Part shown: positions 25,581 through 33,812 of the stretch, one piece after another
Layout of the letters: each line of letters opens with the position of its first letter
Position numbering within the stretch: the stretch's first letter is position 1
Assembly (NCBI GenBank): GCA_023410875.1
Contig: JAEYPH010000039.1
Span: forward strand, 46,386 to 110,385
Length of the DNA stretch: 64,000 bases
Direction of reading: 5' to 3'
DNA from: Bacillota bacterium
Lineage (GTDB): Bacteria > Bacillota > Clostridia > Christensenellales > UMGS416
The notes under the pieces: model-generated
Databases searched by the model: none
What the model saw: only the letters and a program-made list of their open reading frames with translations
Told to the model about the DNA's origin: nothing
Made by a program: the position numbers and the translations under genes

Positions 25581-27137
25581 ATGGCCATGCGGGTGGGGAT
25601 CTACTGCCGATTAAGCGACGAGGACCACGACAAGCTGAACCCCGCCGCCGACAGCGAGAGCATACAGAACCAGAAGAGCATGCTGGCGCGCCACGCCGTG
25701 GAGCAGGGGTGGGACATCTGTGATATCTATTGCGACGAAGACTATGCCGGCAGCGACCGGGAGCGCCCGGCCTTCAACCGCCTGCTCTGCGACGCCCAGC
25801 GGGGCCGGCTGGACATTGTGCTGTGCAAAACCCAGTCGCGCTTCTCCCGCGAGCTGGAGATCGTGGAGAAATATGTCCACGGTCTGTTCCCCGAATGGGG
25901 CGTGCGCTTCATCGGCCTGGTGGACAACGCCGACACGGCGGTAAAGGGCAACAAAAAGAGCCGCCAGATCAACGGCCTGATCAACGAGTGGTATCTGGAA
26001 GACCTTTCGGACAACATCCGCGCCGTGCTGGACAACAAGCGCTTGAAAGGCCAGTACATCGGCGCCTTCGCGCCTTACGGATACCGCAAGGCCGACGACG
26101 ACCGCAACCGTCTGGTCATCGACCCGCCGGCGGCGCAGGTCGTGCGGCGCATATACCAGATGTATTTGCAGGGCACGGGGCTGTGCCGGATCGCGCAGAC
26201 ATTGACACAGGACGGCGTACCCAACCCCACTGCTTACAAGCGCCGGCTGGGGTTCAATGTGGGCGGCGGCCAACTCTGCCAACGCGGCGACGCGTGGACC
26301 ACGGCCACGGTGCTGCGCATGCTGCGCAACCCGGTGTATTTGGGTACGCTGGCCCAGGGCAAGCAACGCAAGGTCAGCTACAAGAGCAAACGCCGCAAGA
26401 CCGTGGCCAAAGAGCACTGGTTCGTCGTGGAGAACGCCCACGAGGCCATCATCGAACGGGACACCTGGCAGGCCGTGGAGGCGGCGCTGGACCGCAATCA
26501 CCGGCCTCAGAAGAGCGGAGAGGTGCACCCTCTGGCGGGCAAGGTGTTCTGCGGCGGGTGCGGCCGGGCGCTGCACGCCTACACCGTGCGGGGCAGGCGC
26601 TATTGCCGCTGCCCCGGCGCGCTGAAGGGCGGGCCGTGCGCCGGCGCCAGCATCCCCTTGCATGCGCTGGAGGAACGGCTGCTGGGCGAGCTCAACGCTG
26701 TGGCCGGGGAACTCTTCGACGAAGCCATGCTGTCGGACACCGTGACGCCGGGCGACACACAGGAGCGTCAACGCCAGGCGCTGGCCGGTGAGCTGGCCCA
26801 GCTGGACGCCAAGCTTTCGCAGTTGGAGCGGGCACAGTATTCCCTCTATCTGGACAAGGCCAAGGGTATCCTCGCCGAAGAACTCTTCCTGCAGCTAAGC
26901 CAGAGGATGGGCAATGAGCGGCAGGCTCTGCTGGAACACCGGGGAGCCGTGGGGCGCAGCCTGAAAGCCTTGGATGAACAGATGCGCCAGGGTTCCGGCA
27001 AAGCGGATCTTATTGGGCGATACCGGCGGTTCGGCGCGCTGACCCGGGAGCTGGCGCTGCAGTTCGTACAGCGTGTGGAGGTGTTCCACCGCGACCGGGC
27101 GGGGAGCACGCCGGTACGTATCCATTGGTCATTTTGA
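25581..27137 (+). CDS. Large serine recombinase
   Basis: Site-specific DNA recombinase of 518 residues. The N-terminal resolvase catalytic domain starts with VGIYCRLSDED (nucleophile Ser12) and has the ESIQNQKSML and FNRLLCDA segments; the central recombinase domain includes KRLKGQYIGAFAPYGYRK and TVLRMLRNPVYLGT; a zinc ribbon is formed by CGGCGRALHAY and CRCPG..CAG; a C-terminal coiled coil follows (about 400-470). It appears intact and full length. No other phage, conjugation or cargo genes are nearby, so it may be a solitary mobile unit or a remnant. A hairpin cluster and a palindromic repeat follow. Confidence 0.93.
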   Translation: MAMRVGIYCRLSDEDHDKLNPAADSESIQNQKSMLARHAVEQGWDICDIYCDEDYAGSDRERPAFNRLLCDAQRGRLDIVLCKTQSRFSRELEIVEKYVHGLFPEWGVRFIGLVDNADTAVKGNKKSRQINGLINEWYLEDLSDNIRAVLDNKRLKGQYIGAFAPYGYRKADDDRNRLVIDPPAAQVVRRIYQMYLQGTGLCRIAQTLTQDGVPNPTAYKRRLGFNVGGGQLCQRGDAWTTATVLRMLRNPVYLGTLAQGKQRKVSYKSKRRKTVAKEHWFVVENAHEAIIERDTWQAVEAALDRNHRPQKSGEVHPLAGKVFCGGCGRALHAYTVRGRRYCRCPGALKGGPCAGASIPLHALEERLLGELNAVAGELFDEAMLSDTVTPGDTQERQRQALAGELAQLDAKLSQLERAQYSLYLDKAKGILAEELFLQLSQRMGNERQALLEHRGAVGRSLKALDEQMRQGSGKADLIGRYRRFGALTRELALQFVQRVEVFHRDRAGSTPVRIHWSF

Positions 27138-27205
27138 TTCGTGTTTGCGGCACTGCAGCGGATGCGGCAACGACAACAACGATTGCTGATACATCCCGTC
27201 CGACC

Positions 27206-27328
27206 GCAAGGAAGCCGGCCACGGCTTCCTTGCACTATCGCCGACGAGGCCGCGGCATAGCGTCGGCGAACTCGGACGATTTCCCCGGCTCATGGTTCAT
27301 CGCCCGGCGACCACTGTCGCCGGGCGAT
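27206..27328. repeat. Cluster of three perfect hairpins downstream of the recombinase
   Basis: Three consecutive inverted repeats: 27206-27216 with 27223-27233 (11 bp, 6-base loop), 27239-27246 with 27261-27268 (8 bp) and 27299-27311 with 27316-27328 (13 bp, CACT loop). None is followed by a T run, so they are not ordinary terminators. They occupy the gene-free stretch 27138-27570 together with the palindromic repeat at 27369. Confidence 0.75.
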
Positions 27329-27368
27329 GCCCTTTCGTCATATTCACAATGTATGCCGGAAAGCTAGA

Positions 27369-27464
27369 GGGGAGATTCTTCGCTGCGCTCAGAATGACAG
27401 CGCAAAGTGCAGAGCGCTCCACATTCTGTCATTCTGAGGGAACGCAGTGACCGAAGAATCCCCC
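27369..27464. repeat. Palindromic MITE-like repeat with CATTCTGAG/CTCAGAATG arms
   Basis: Left arm 27370-27399 (GATTCTTCGCTGCGCTCAGAATGACA) is nearly the inverse of the right arm 27427-27463, which contains TGTCATTCTGAG and GAAGAATCCCC. The same type of sequence (TCATTCTGAGCG...GAAGAATC) is widely scattered in many bacterial genomes as a short non-coding palindrome. No coding function. Confidence 0.7.
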
Positions 27465-27570
27465 GAGAGCACCGTCGTTCCTGGGATATCCCTCGCGGAG
27501 TTTATCCTGAGCGAAGCCGAGAAACTGGCAATGACGGACGGGGTATGACGGTAAAGCTTAGCTTTAGCCT

Positions 27571-28674
27571 TTACTTCCACGCCTCGATACGGCGTAGCAC
27601 GTCCTGGGCGTCGCTCTGGCTGGGCAGGAACATCGTAAGATAAAGACCCTTGGGGCTCAGGTTCTCCATGATCGCATCCAGCTCCTTGGGGTTGAAGCCC
27701 AGCAAGATCAGCCGGCGGCCCTTCTCCTGTATGCGCTTCATGACCGGCATCCACATCTCGTTGGCAAAGGACTGCCAAGCCTTGCCGTCGCTCTGGAACA
27801 TGTCGCCGGGCACGCACTGTATTGCGTGGATTTCCTCGATGTCCAGTATGCTCTCCAGATGGGGAATCTCGCCGGGGCCGTCCAGGTGATACACGCCATG
27901 GTCGAACCACTTGGCCTCCCTGGCCAGCCAGGGCGTCACGAACTCGTCGAACATGGGCCGCGAGATCATCGCGGAGAAGTCGCACTGCAGCGGATACCAT
28001 GTGCCGGGGCACCAAAGGCCCATCCAGGCGCTGTGGCCCTGCTGGTGGCTGGTCATGAGCGCCTGCAGGCGGTCATAGGCCTGCTTCCACGCCACGTTGA
28101 TCTCGGTGCAGGCGGTCTTGATCTCCTCGGGATAATCGTAGAGATCGTAGAGCAGCTTGTCGTTGCCCCGCAGGGAGACGACGATATCCAGGTTGCCGCC
28201 TAGATCGGTCATGCCCACATGGTACTCTCCGCGCGCATTTTCGGAGAAAAGTTTCGTCATTTCCCACGTGGTCTTCCACATGAAGCTGTCCCAATCCATC
28301 TTGATGGGCTGGCGCTTCTGCCAGTCGGTGATGGGCGGCTTGGCGTCAAACCACACGGTGTCCGGGGCCAGGCCGAATTCACCGCCCATGTAGGCGGCGG
28401 CCACACCGGGGCCCAGGTTGATCCAGAACAGTGGGAAGGCGTCGCCGCCGAAGTGGGTGCGGTTGAAGCCGGCCAGCGCGTTCTCATAGCGGAACCCGGC
28501 GTCCAGCCACTTCTGCTGCACATCCCTGGGTGGGCGCGGCGGGGCGATGGCGCTGTCCAGCGGCCGGTCGGCGGGCGCATAGAGGCTGCAGCAGCAGCGG
28601 TCGATGAGTTCCCCTTCCCAGAACGCGGCGAAGCGCTGCTGGCTGGCGGGCCAATCGGGCTTGTACTTCAGCAT
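27571..28674 (-). CDS. UroD-fold protein (uroporphyrinogen decarboxylase/MtaA superfamily), glycosidase-linked
   Basis: 367 residues; start preceded by GCAGGAGG. The overall pattern is that of the uroporphyrinogen decarboxylase/cobalamin methyltransferase superfamily, but the position of the zinc-binding His-x-Cys of MtaA reads VYHLDGPGEIPHL, so the cysteine is absent. It follows the glycosidase gene 28703-29698 after 28 bases on the same strand and is probably co-transcribed with it, which favours a carbohydrate-related job over heme or one-carbon metabolism. The exact reaction is unknown. Confidence 0.82.
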   Translation of the reverse strand: MLKYKPDWPASQQRFAAFWEGELIDRCCCSLYAPADRPLDSAIAPPRPPRDVQQKWLDAGFRYENALAGFNRTHFGGDAFPLFWINLGPGVAAAYMGGEFGLAPDTVWFDAKPPITDWQKRQPIKMDWDSFMWKTTWEMTKLFSENARGEYHVGMTDLGGNLDIVVSLRGNDKLLYDLYDYPEEIKTACTEINVAWKQAYDRLQALMTSHQQGHSAWMGLWCPGTWYPLQCDFSAMISRPMFDEFVTPWLAREAKWFDHGVYHLDGPGEIPHLESILDIEEIHAIQCVPGDMFQSDGKAWQSFANEMWMPVMKRIQEKGRRLILLGFNPKELDAIMENLSPKGLYLTMFLPSQSDAQDVLRRIEAWK

Positions 28675-28702
28675 GGTTCCTCCTGCAAGCGTATAGATAT
28701 CG

Positions 28703-29698
28703 TCAGAATGGCTGTGAACACGCGATGGTCAGGCAGCGGTATTCCCGCTGGGCTTCGGGCAGCTTGTCGCCGGGCAACCGGGGCCGCACGGCGCAGAAGA
28801 TGTGATAGAGCCGCCCTCCGTGGCGCACCACGGCGGGCTTGTGGGCATGGGTGGCGTCCAACTCGCCGGGCGCGCCGTGGCGCAGAATGGGTTGATCCTC
28901 CCGCTGCCAGTGGGTCAGGTCGTCGGAAAAGGCCAAGCCTTCTTGGGCGTTGGCATAGTCATAGCCGAAGTAAAACATGACCCATCTGCCCGCATCCCGC
29001 AGCACGATCGGGTCGGAAACGAAGGCGCCGTCCCAGTGGCCGGGGCGCACGGGCATCACGGGGTTCAGCGGGCTGCGCTGCCAGTGGATCAGATCGTGCG
29101 ACGTGGCCAGACCGGTCTGCTCAATCCAGCCCTCCTCATCGCGGTCCTTGGCGTTGTAGAAAAGATAAAAGCAATCCTCGTGTTCCAGCAGCCAGCCCTT
29201 GTACAGGCCGCCGCGATCCCAGCTTTGCCCTCCGCGCCAGGAAAACACCGGCTCCGGCAGGCGGTGCCAGTGCAGCAGATCCTCGTCCTCACACCAGGCC
29301 AGTCCCATTTGTGCTGGGCCGCTCTCATAGCCGTCGTCGGGATAGCTGTGATAGATCATCCAATAGCGCCCGTCCCGCCGGCGCAGCATGGGCAGCGCGT
29401 CCAGATCGCAGCTCCCGCGCAGCATGCAGGAGCCCGCCGCGCCGCGACTGTCCCAACGGCCCAGGTCGTTCCGCCGCAATATCATGCCCTTGTGGGTCCA
29501 ATGAATAAGGTCGTCGCTGACGGCCAGCGCCGTCTGATAGCTCCTGCCGTCGTAGCCCACATACATCAGATGAAACTGGCCGTTGTGCCAAAACAGGAAC
29601 GGAGCGTCCACCGCCCATTCATCGAAGGCGCCGGGCGTGCCGGAGGGAGCCAGGATGGGCCGGCCCAGCTTGTACGGGGTCTCATAGCTTTGCGACAT
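28703..29698 (-). CDS. Five-bladed beta-propeller glycosidase (GH43/GH130-like)
   Basis: 331 residues, AGAGGATAG before the start, no signal peptide. Repeated blade motifs of the type SDDLIHWTHKG, DEDLLHWHRL, SHDLIHWQRS and SDDLTHWQRE show a beta-propeller glycoside hydrolase or phosphorylase. DAPFLFWHNGQFHLMY, RGGLYKGWLLEHEDCFYLFYNA and DPIVLRDAGRWVMFYFG carry Asp/Glu at strand starts typical of GH-F/GH-J type active sites. Whether it is a hydrolase (GH43-like) or a mannoside phosphorylase (GH130-like) cannot be decided by eye; nearby mannosidases would fit the latter. It is divergent from the GH92 gene. Confidence 0.8.
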   Translation of the reverse strand: MSQSYETPYKLGRPILAPSGTPGAFDEWAVDAPFLFWHNGQFHLMYVGYDGRSYQTALAVSDDLIHWTHKGMILRRNDLGRWDSRGAAGSCMLRGSCDLDALPMLRRRDGRYWMIYHSYPDDGYESGPAQMGLAWCEDEDLLHWHRLPEPVFSWRGGQSWDRGGLYKGWLLEHEDCFYLFYNAKDRDEEGWIEQTGLATSHDLIHWQRSPLNPVMPVRPGHWDGAFVSDPIVLRDAGRWVMFYFGYDYANAQEGLAFSDDLTHWQREDQPILRHGAPGELDATHAHKPAVVRHGGRLYHIFCAVRPRLPGDKLPEAQREYRCLTIACSQPF

Positions 29699-29868
29699 AT
29701 GCTATCCTCTGGATATCGAAATCCACCTTACCATATCACAGCCCAATCGGTGTGTAAACAGGAGAATCCCCTGCCAAAAAGGAGAGTTTTGCGGTCTTTC
29801 CCGCAATACCGGACCGGACTATACTATAGAGTAAGATTGCGACCGATAACGCACAATGAGGACTTACC

Positions 29869-32142
29869 ATGAACGAAAGAACTCCCGGCTCCACCACCCC
29901 GCCGGCCGGCGACGCCGTGGCCTGGGTGGACCCGAACATTGGCGGCGTGGCTCATCTGCTGGCCCCCACCGTGCCCACGGTGCAGCGGCCCGGCGGCATG
30001 GTGCGCCTGGCCCCCAACCGCCCGGCCGGCCACCCGGACCCATGGCTGGCGGATCACGTGACCGGCTTCCCGCTCAACATCATTGGCCACCGCGGGCCGC
30101 GGGCCTTCGCCATCATGGCGGCCAGCGGCCAACCGGACTTGGCCCCCGGCGGCGCGGCGGCCCTGGCCGACCACGATTTTGAGACGGCGGCGCCCGAGCG
30201 CTACACCGCGGCGCTGGACGACGGCGATCTCGAGGTGGCTTTCACCGCCACCCGGCACGCCATGGCCTACCGCTTCACCTTCCAGGCCGCCGGACCCCAT
30301 TGGCTGATCTTCCACACCACGGCGCCAAGCGCGCTGCAGGCCCACGATGGCGGGCGCACCGTGACCGGCGAACAAAGCGTTCACGGGCTGGACTGCTTCT
30401 TCTGGGCCCAACTGCCGCCGGGGTGCGCAGCCTTATATGCTCAAGATGAGGGTGGCGAAGCCACCGAAGCCACCGAAGCCGCCGGCACAGCGCAGGCCCA
30501 GGGCAACGGCGCAGCCCTGGCTGTGGGCTATAACGCCCGGGAGCCGTGGACGGCGGAGGTCACCGTCGGCTTCTCCTATATCAGCGCCGAACAGGCCCGG
30601 CAGAACGCCGGCGAGGCGCTGGGGCACTCCTTTGAGAGCCTGTGCACCGATGCCCGCGCCGCGTGGAACCGAGAACTGGGCCGCATCCATGTGGAAGGCG
30701 GCGACGAGCGGCAGCGCCGCGTATTTTACACGGCGCTGTGGCGGGCCATGGAGCGACCGGTGGACATCGCCGAGGGCGGGCGGTATTACAGCGCCTGGGA
30801 CGGCAAAATCCACGACGCCGGCGGCGCGCCCTTTTTTGTGGACGACTGGATGTGGGACACTCATCGGGGCGTACACCCGCTGCATGCGATTCTGAACCCC
30901 ACCCGCCAGCGGGACATCCTGAATTCCTATGCCCGCATGATCGCCCAGGGCGAGGGCTGGGCCCCCACCTTCCCCCAGGCCCACGGCAACAACGCGGCCA
31001 TGCTGGGCAACCATTTGGCCGCCGTGGCCGCCGACGCCTGGGCCAAGGGCATCCGCGACTTCGACGTGGAGACCGTCTATACTGGCCTGCGCAAGACGGC
31101 CATGGAGGGCAGCCGCATCCCGTGGTATGTGGGGCCGGCCACCGAGCTGGATCGCTTCTATCTGGAGAAGGGCTACTTCCCCGCCCTGGCCCCCGGCCAA
31201 CGGGAATGGGTATCGCAGGTGCACGACTTCGAGCGCCGCCAGGCGGTCTCTGTGACGCTGGACCACGCCTATGACGACTGGTGCCTTTCCACGCTGGCTG
31301 AGGGCCTGGGCCACAGCGAGGATGCACAGGCCCTGCGCCACCGGGCGCTGTACTACCGCAACCTGTGGCGGGCAGACCTGGGTGTGATGGCCCCGCGCAC
31401 CGCCGATGGCACGTGGGTGCAGCCCTTTGACCCCGGCCTGTATGGCGGGGCCGGCGGTCGGGACGCCTATGCCGAGTGCAACGGCTGGGTGTGGAGCTGG
31501 AGCGTACCCCACGACGTGGCCGGCCTCATGGCCCTGATGGGCGGGCGGGAGGCCTTCGCGCAGCGGCTGGACGCGCTCTACAACCAGCCGCTGGGCACGT
31601 CCAAGTATCAGTTCCTGGGCCAGTTCCCGGATTCCACGGGCCTAGTGGGCCAGTTCCCCATGGGCAACGAGCCGGGTTTCCTGATCCCATGGCTGCACCT
31701 GTATGCCGGGCAGCCCTGGCGCACGCAGCACCGGGTGCGCCAGCTCATGGACCTGTGGTTTGACGACGGGCCCTTTGGCCTGTGCGGCGACGACGACGGC
31801 GGGGCTCTGTCGGCATGGTATGTGTTCGGGGCGCTGGGGTTCTATCCCCTGTGCCCCGGCAGGCCTGTGTACGGCGTGGGCAGCCCCATCTTCGAGCGCG
31901 CGGCAATCCAGCTGGGTAACGGCGGCGCGTTCACCGTGGCTGCCCCCGGAGCCTCCCGGCAGAACAAGTACGTGCAGAGCGCCCGGCTCAACGGGCAGGA
32001 GCTTACGCGCCCGTGGTTCACCCATGATCATCTGATCCCCGGCGGCTGCCTGGAGCTGGACATGGGTCCGCGTCCCAACAGGCTGTGGGGCAGTGGGCCG
32101 CAGGACGCACCTCCTTCTTTTTGCGACAAACGGAACGTGTGA
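29869..32142 (+). CDS. Glycoside hydrolase family 92 (calcium-dependent alpha-mannosidase type)
   Basis: 757 residues with no secretion signal, so acting in the cytoplasm. Family signatures: VDPNIGG at the N terminus, VDDWMWDTHRGVHPL, GNEPGFLIPWLHLYAGQPW (the Glu of GNEP is the expected catalytic acid), and GDDDGGALSAWYVFGALGFYPLCPG. GH92 enzymes are inverting exo-alpha-mannosidases needing calcium. A GAGG-type ribosome binding site lies about 10 bases before the ATG, and a TATACT box (29821-29826) in the divergent intergenic region may be its -10. The region near residues 195-208 has a short threonine-glutamate-alanine repeat. Confidence 0.93.
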   Translation: MNERTPGSTTPPAGDAVAWVDPNIGGVAHLLAPTVPTVQRPGGMVRLAPNRPAGHPDPWLADHVTGFPLNIIGHRGPRAFAIMAASGQPDLAPGGAAALADHDFETAAPERYTAALDDGDLEVAFTATRHAMAYRFTFQAAGPHWLIFHTTAPSALQAHDGGRTVTGEQSVHGLDCFFWAQLPPGCAALYAQDEGGEATEATEAAGTAQAQGNGAALAVGYNAREPWTAEVTVGFSYISAEQARQNAGEALGHSFESLCTDARAAWNRELGRIHVEGGDERQRRVFYTALWRAMERPVDIAEGGRYYSAWDGKIHDAGGAPFFVDDWMWDTHRGVHPLHAILNPTRQRDILNSYARMIAQGEGWAPTFPQAHGNNAAMLGNHLAAVAADAWAKGIRDFDVETVYTGLRKTAMEGSRIPWYVGPATELDRFYLEKGYFPALAPGQREWVSQVHDFERRQAVSVTLDHAYDDWCLSTLAEGLGHSEDAQALRHRALYYRNLWRADLGVMAPRTADGTWVQPFDPGLYGGAGGRDAYAECNGWVWSWSVPHDVAGLMALMGGREAFAQRLDALYNQPLGTSKYQFLGQFPDSTGLVGQFPMGNEPGFLIPWLHLYAGQPWRTQHRVRQLMDLWFDDGPFGLCGDDDGGALSAWYVFGALGFYPLCPGRPVYGVGSPIFERAAIQLGNGGAFTVAAPGASRQNKYVQSARLNGQELTRPWFTHDHLIPGGCLELDMGPRPNRLWGSGPQDAPPSFCDKRNV

Positions 32143-32173
32143 CCAGAACACCCGCCTGTAATCGTAAGGGGTA

Positions 32174-32230
32174 TTGACAAAGCCGCTCAATGTGATATAT
32201 TTGTCTCGTTCGAGACAAATATATCACATT
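32174..32230 (+). promoter_or_regulatory. Promoter overlapped by a perfect 20-bp inverted repeat
   Basis: TTGACA (32174-32179) and TATATT (32196-32201) form a promoter with 16-base spacing. The arms 32189-32208 and 32211-32230 are exact reverse complements separated by TT. The dyad covers the -10 box and start site and ends directly against the GGAGG ribosome binding site (32231-32235). It could be the autoregulatory operator of the XRE protein encoded at 32656 or an RNA stem controlling translation. Confidence 0.75.
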
Positions 32231-32243
32231 GGAGGTTCACCCA

Positions 32244-32681
32244 ATGCTTAGCAAGCTGAGCTATAATCACATGAAATTGGTCCGATTCTTTGCGTCTATT
32301 TTCTTACTTCTCGTCTACGCATTGGAGATCTTTGCAAAAGAATACCTCCCCAAAACGCTGGTTAACATCTTGGTGATCATCGCGCTTCTTCTGTACATTG
32401 CGAGCATCATGCTCTTCCTTTCGCAAAGAAACGCTAAAAAAGTCGTGATGGACGAGCTGTCCCAGCAAAACGAAACAAAAGCCGCTCAATTCACCTATTT
32501 GATGCTGACCATCGCTATTTTCGGAGGGATTCTATTTACCAAGCTTACCGACGAAAATGTTTCATTAAGCTATGATGTTCTTTTTTGCGTCCTGATTGCC
32601 GTGTCAGCCGTCAATGACGGATATTACCTCTACCTTGAGCAGAAAGGGTATAGCAATGCCGCCGCTGACGACGAAGATTAA
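32244..32681 (+). CDS. Small four-helix membrane protein of an XRE-linked cassette
   Basis: 145 residues with about four hydrophobic helices (roughly 10-30, 35-58, 80-103 and 110-130). ATG 32244 is 8 bases after GGAGG. Proteins of this shape followed by a very short XRE regulator form common two-gene cassettes in Bacillota; the molecular function is not known to me. Codon use is clearly more AT-rich than the neighbours (many AAA, ATT, TTT), suggesting recent acquisition. The end overlaps the start of the HTH gene by 26 bases. Confidence 0.85.
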   Translation: MLSKLSYNHMKLVRFFASIFLLLVYALEIFAKEYLPKTLVNILVIIALLLYIASIMLFLSQRNAKKVVMDELSQQNETKAAQFTYLMLTIAIFGGILFTKLTDENVSLSYDVLFCVLIAVSAVNDGYYLYLEQKGYSNAAADDED

Positions 32682-32862
32682 GGAATATCGCCAACGGGCA
32701 GGACTGAAACAGGAGGAGCTTGGTGAGATCGTCGGCGTCCGCCGGGAGACCATCGTGCGGCTGGAAAAGGGACTCTACAATCCCTCTCTGAAACTGGCAA
32801 TGGACATCGCGAAGGTATTTCACACGACCGTCGAGGAGCTGTTTTCCTTCTCTGAAGAATGA
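32656..32862 (+). CDS. XRE-family helix-turn-helix regulator (short, YozG-like)
   Basis: 68 residues comprising only the HTH domain: KIKEYRQRAGLKQEELGEIVGVRRETIVRLEKG with the typical VFHTTVEELFSF ending. ATG 32656 follows AAAGGG. Translated from inside the end of the membrane-protein gene, so the two are coupled. Probably represses its own promoter through the inverted repeat at 32189-32230. Its 3' end overlaps the convergent gene ending at 32820. Confidence 0.92.
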   Translation: MPPLTTKIKEYRQRAGLKQEELGEIVGVRRETIVRLEKGLYNPSLKLAMDIAKVFHTTVEELFSFSEE

Positions 32863-33812
32863 GTATTGACGAGCAGCGCCAGTGCCGCCAAGCGCTCCAG
32901 CGCCTCACCCTCCGGCGGCGCCGCGCAGCGGATGAGCAAAATCAGGCTGGGGCATCGGCGGACCAGGGCCGCCAGCTCCTCCAGATCGCCCAGTTCCTCC
33001 ATGCCCAGCTCCACGATCAGGCGGCCTTCCCAGCCGCCCATGTCTTTTAAATCCGTCAGCGCCGCGGCGTTCACATGCAGGCCGATGTCCCGGGCATGCA
33101 GCGCCTGGGCCAGCGCGTCGTCCCAGGCGTCCATCGCAGCCCACAGCGGCACGCCGGTGTGGCGGGCCAGCCATTCCAGTTGGGGCTCCAGCGCCGCAAG
33201 ATACGCGCCGGCATCGCCCAGGGGCAGGCCGTCGCAAACCTCCAGCGCGCAGCAGCCGGCGCGGGCGGCTTCCTCGCAGCGGCGGTGGAACAGCCGCTCC
33301 AGCTTGCGCAGGCAGGAGGCCAGGTTCTCGTCTCCGGCGTCTCCGGCGGCGCGCAGGATGTCGGCGGATGCCCAACGCGACTGCATCTCCCGCAGCGGCG
33401 CGCCGCCCACCAGCCCCAGCGCCGGCGCATGGGCAAGCTTCATCTGGCAGATGTCCTTGAGGTAGCTGCGCAGCGCCTTGAAATCGTTGGTGCGCTTAAC
33501 GTAGGGCTCCAGGGGCTCCCCGGTGGCCAGCCGCAGTTCGGAGAGCTTGCCCTCCGGCGCGTGCAGCGCGGTGCGCACCGCCGGCCGGCCGTCGGCCTGC
33601 TCGGCCTTGCGCACGAAGGCAGAATGGGGGTGCTCCACGCGGCATGTTTCACCCACGGTGAGCCAGGCCACGCCGACGGCATCCATCGCGGCGGCCGCCT
33701 CGGCCGAGGGCGTCCGGCTGCACCGCCAAGCCACGGCGCGGCCCGGGGCCTCGCCGCGCAGCAGCGCCGCAAGCCCCTGGTTCAGCCGGGTGGAAAGCTG
33801 CGCGTCTGCCAT
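32820..33812 (-). CDS. Protein of unknown function, possibly a degenerate UroD-fold protein, altered C terminus
   Basis: 330 residues, starting at an ATG that overlaps the upstream permease stop (TGATG), so part of the pyrophosphatase-ABC operon. Residues 60-110 (TVGETCRVEHP, EPLEPYVKRTNDFKALRSYLKD) and the GLHVNAAALTDLKDMGGWEG segment faintly recall the UroD/MtaA fold, but no zinc motif is present and I cannot confirm the family. The last about 14 residues (HSSEKENSSSTVV) are encoded by the antisense of the acquired XRE gene, suggesting that insertion of that cassette replaced the original 3' end. Confidence 0.75.
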   Translation of the reverse strand: MADAQLSTRLNQGLAALLRGEAPGRAVAWRCSRTPSAEAAAAMDAVGVAWLTVGETCRVEHPHSAFVRKAEQADGRPAVRTALHAPEGKLSELRLATGEPLEPYVKRTNDFKALRSYLKDICQMKLAHAPALGLVGGAPLREMQSRWASADILRAAGDAGDENLASCLRKLERLFHRRCEEAARAGCCALEVCDGLPLGDAGAYLAALEPQLEWLARHTGVPLWAAMDAWDDALAQALHARDIGLHVNAAALTDLKDMGGWEGRLIVELGMEELGDLEELAALVRRCPSLILLIRCAAPPEGEALERLAALALLVNTHSSEKENSSSTVV

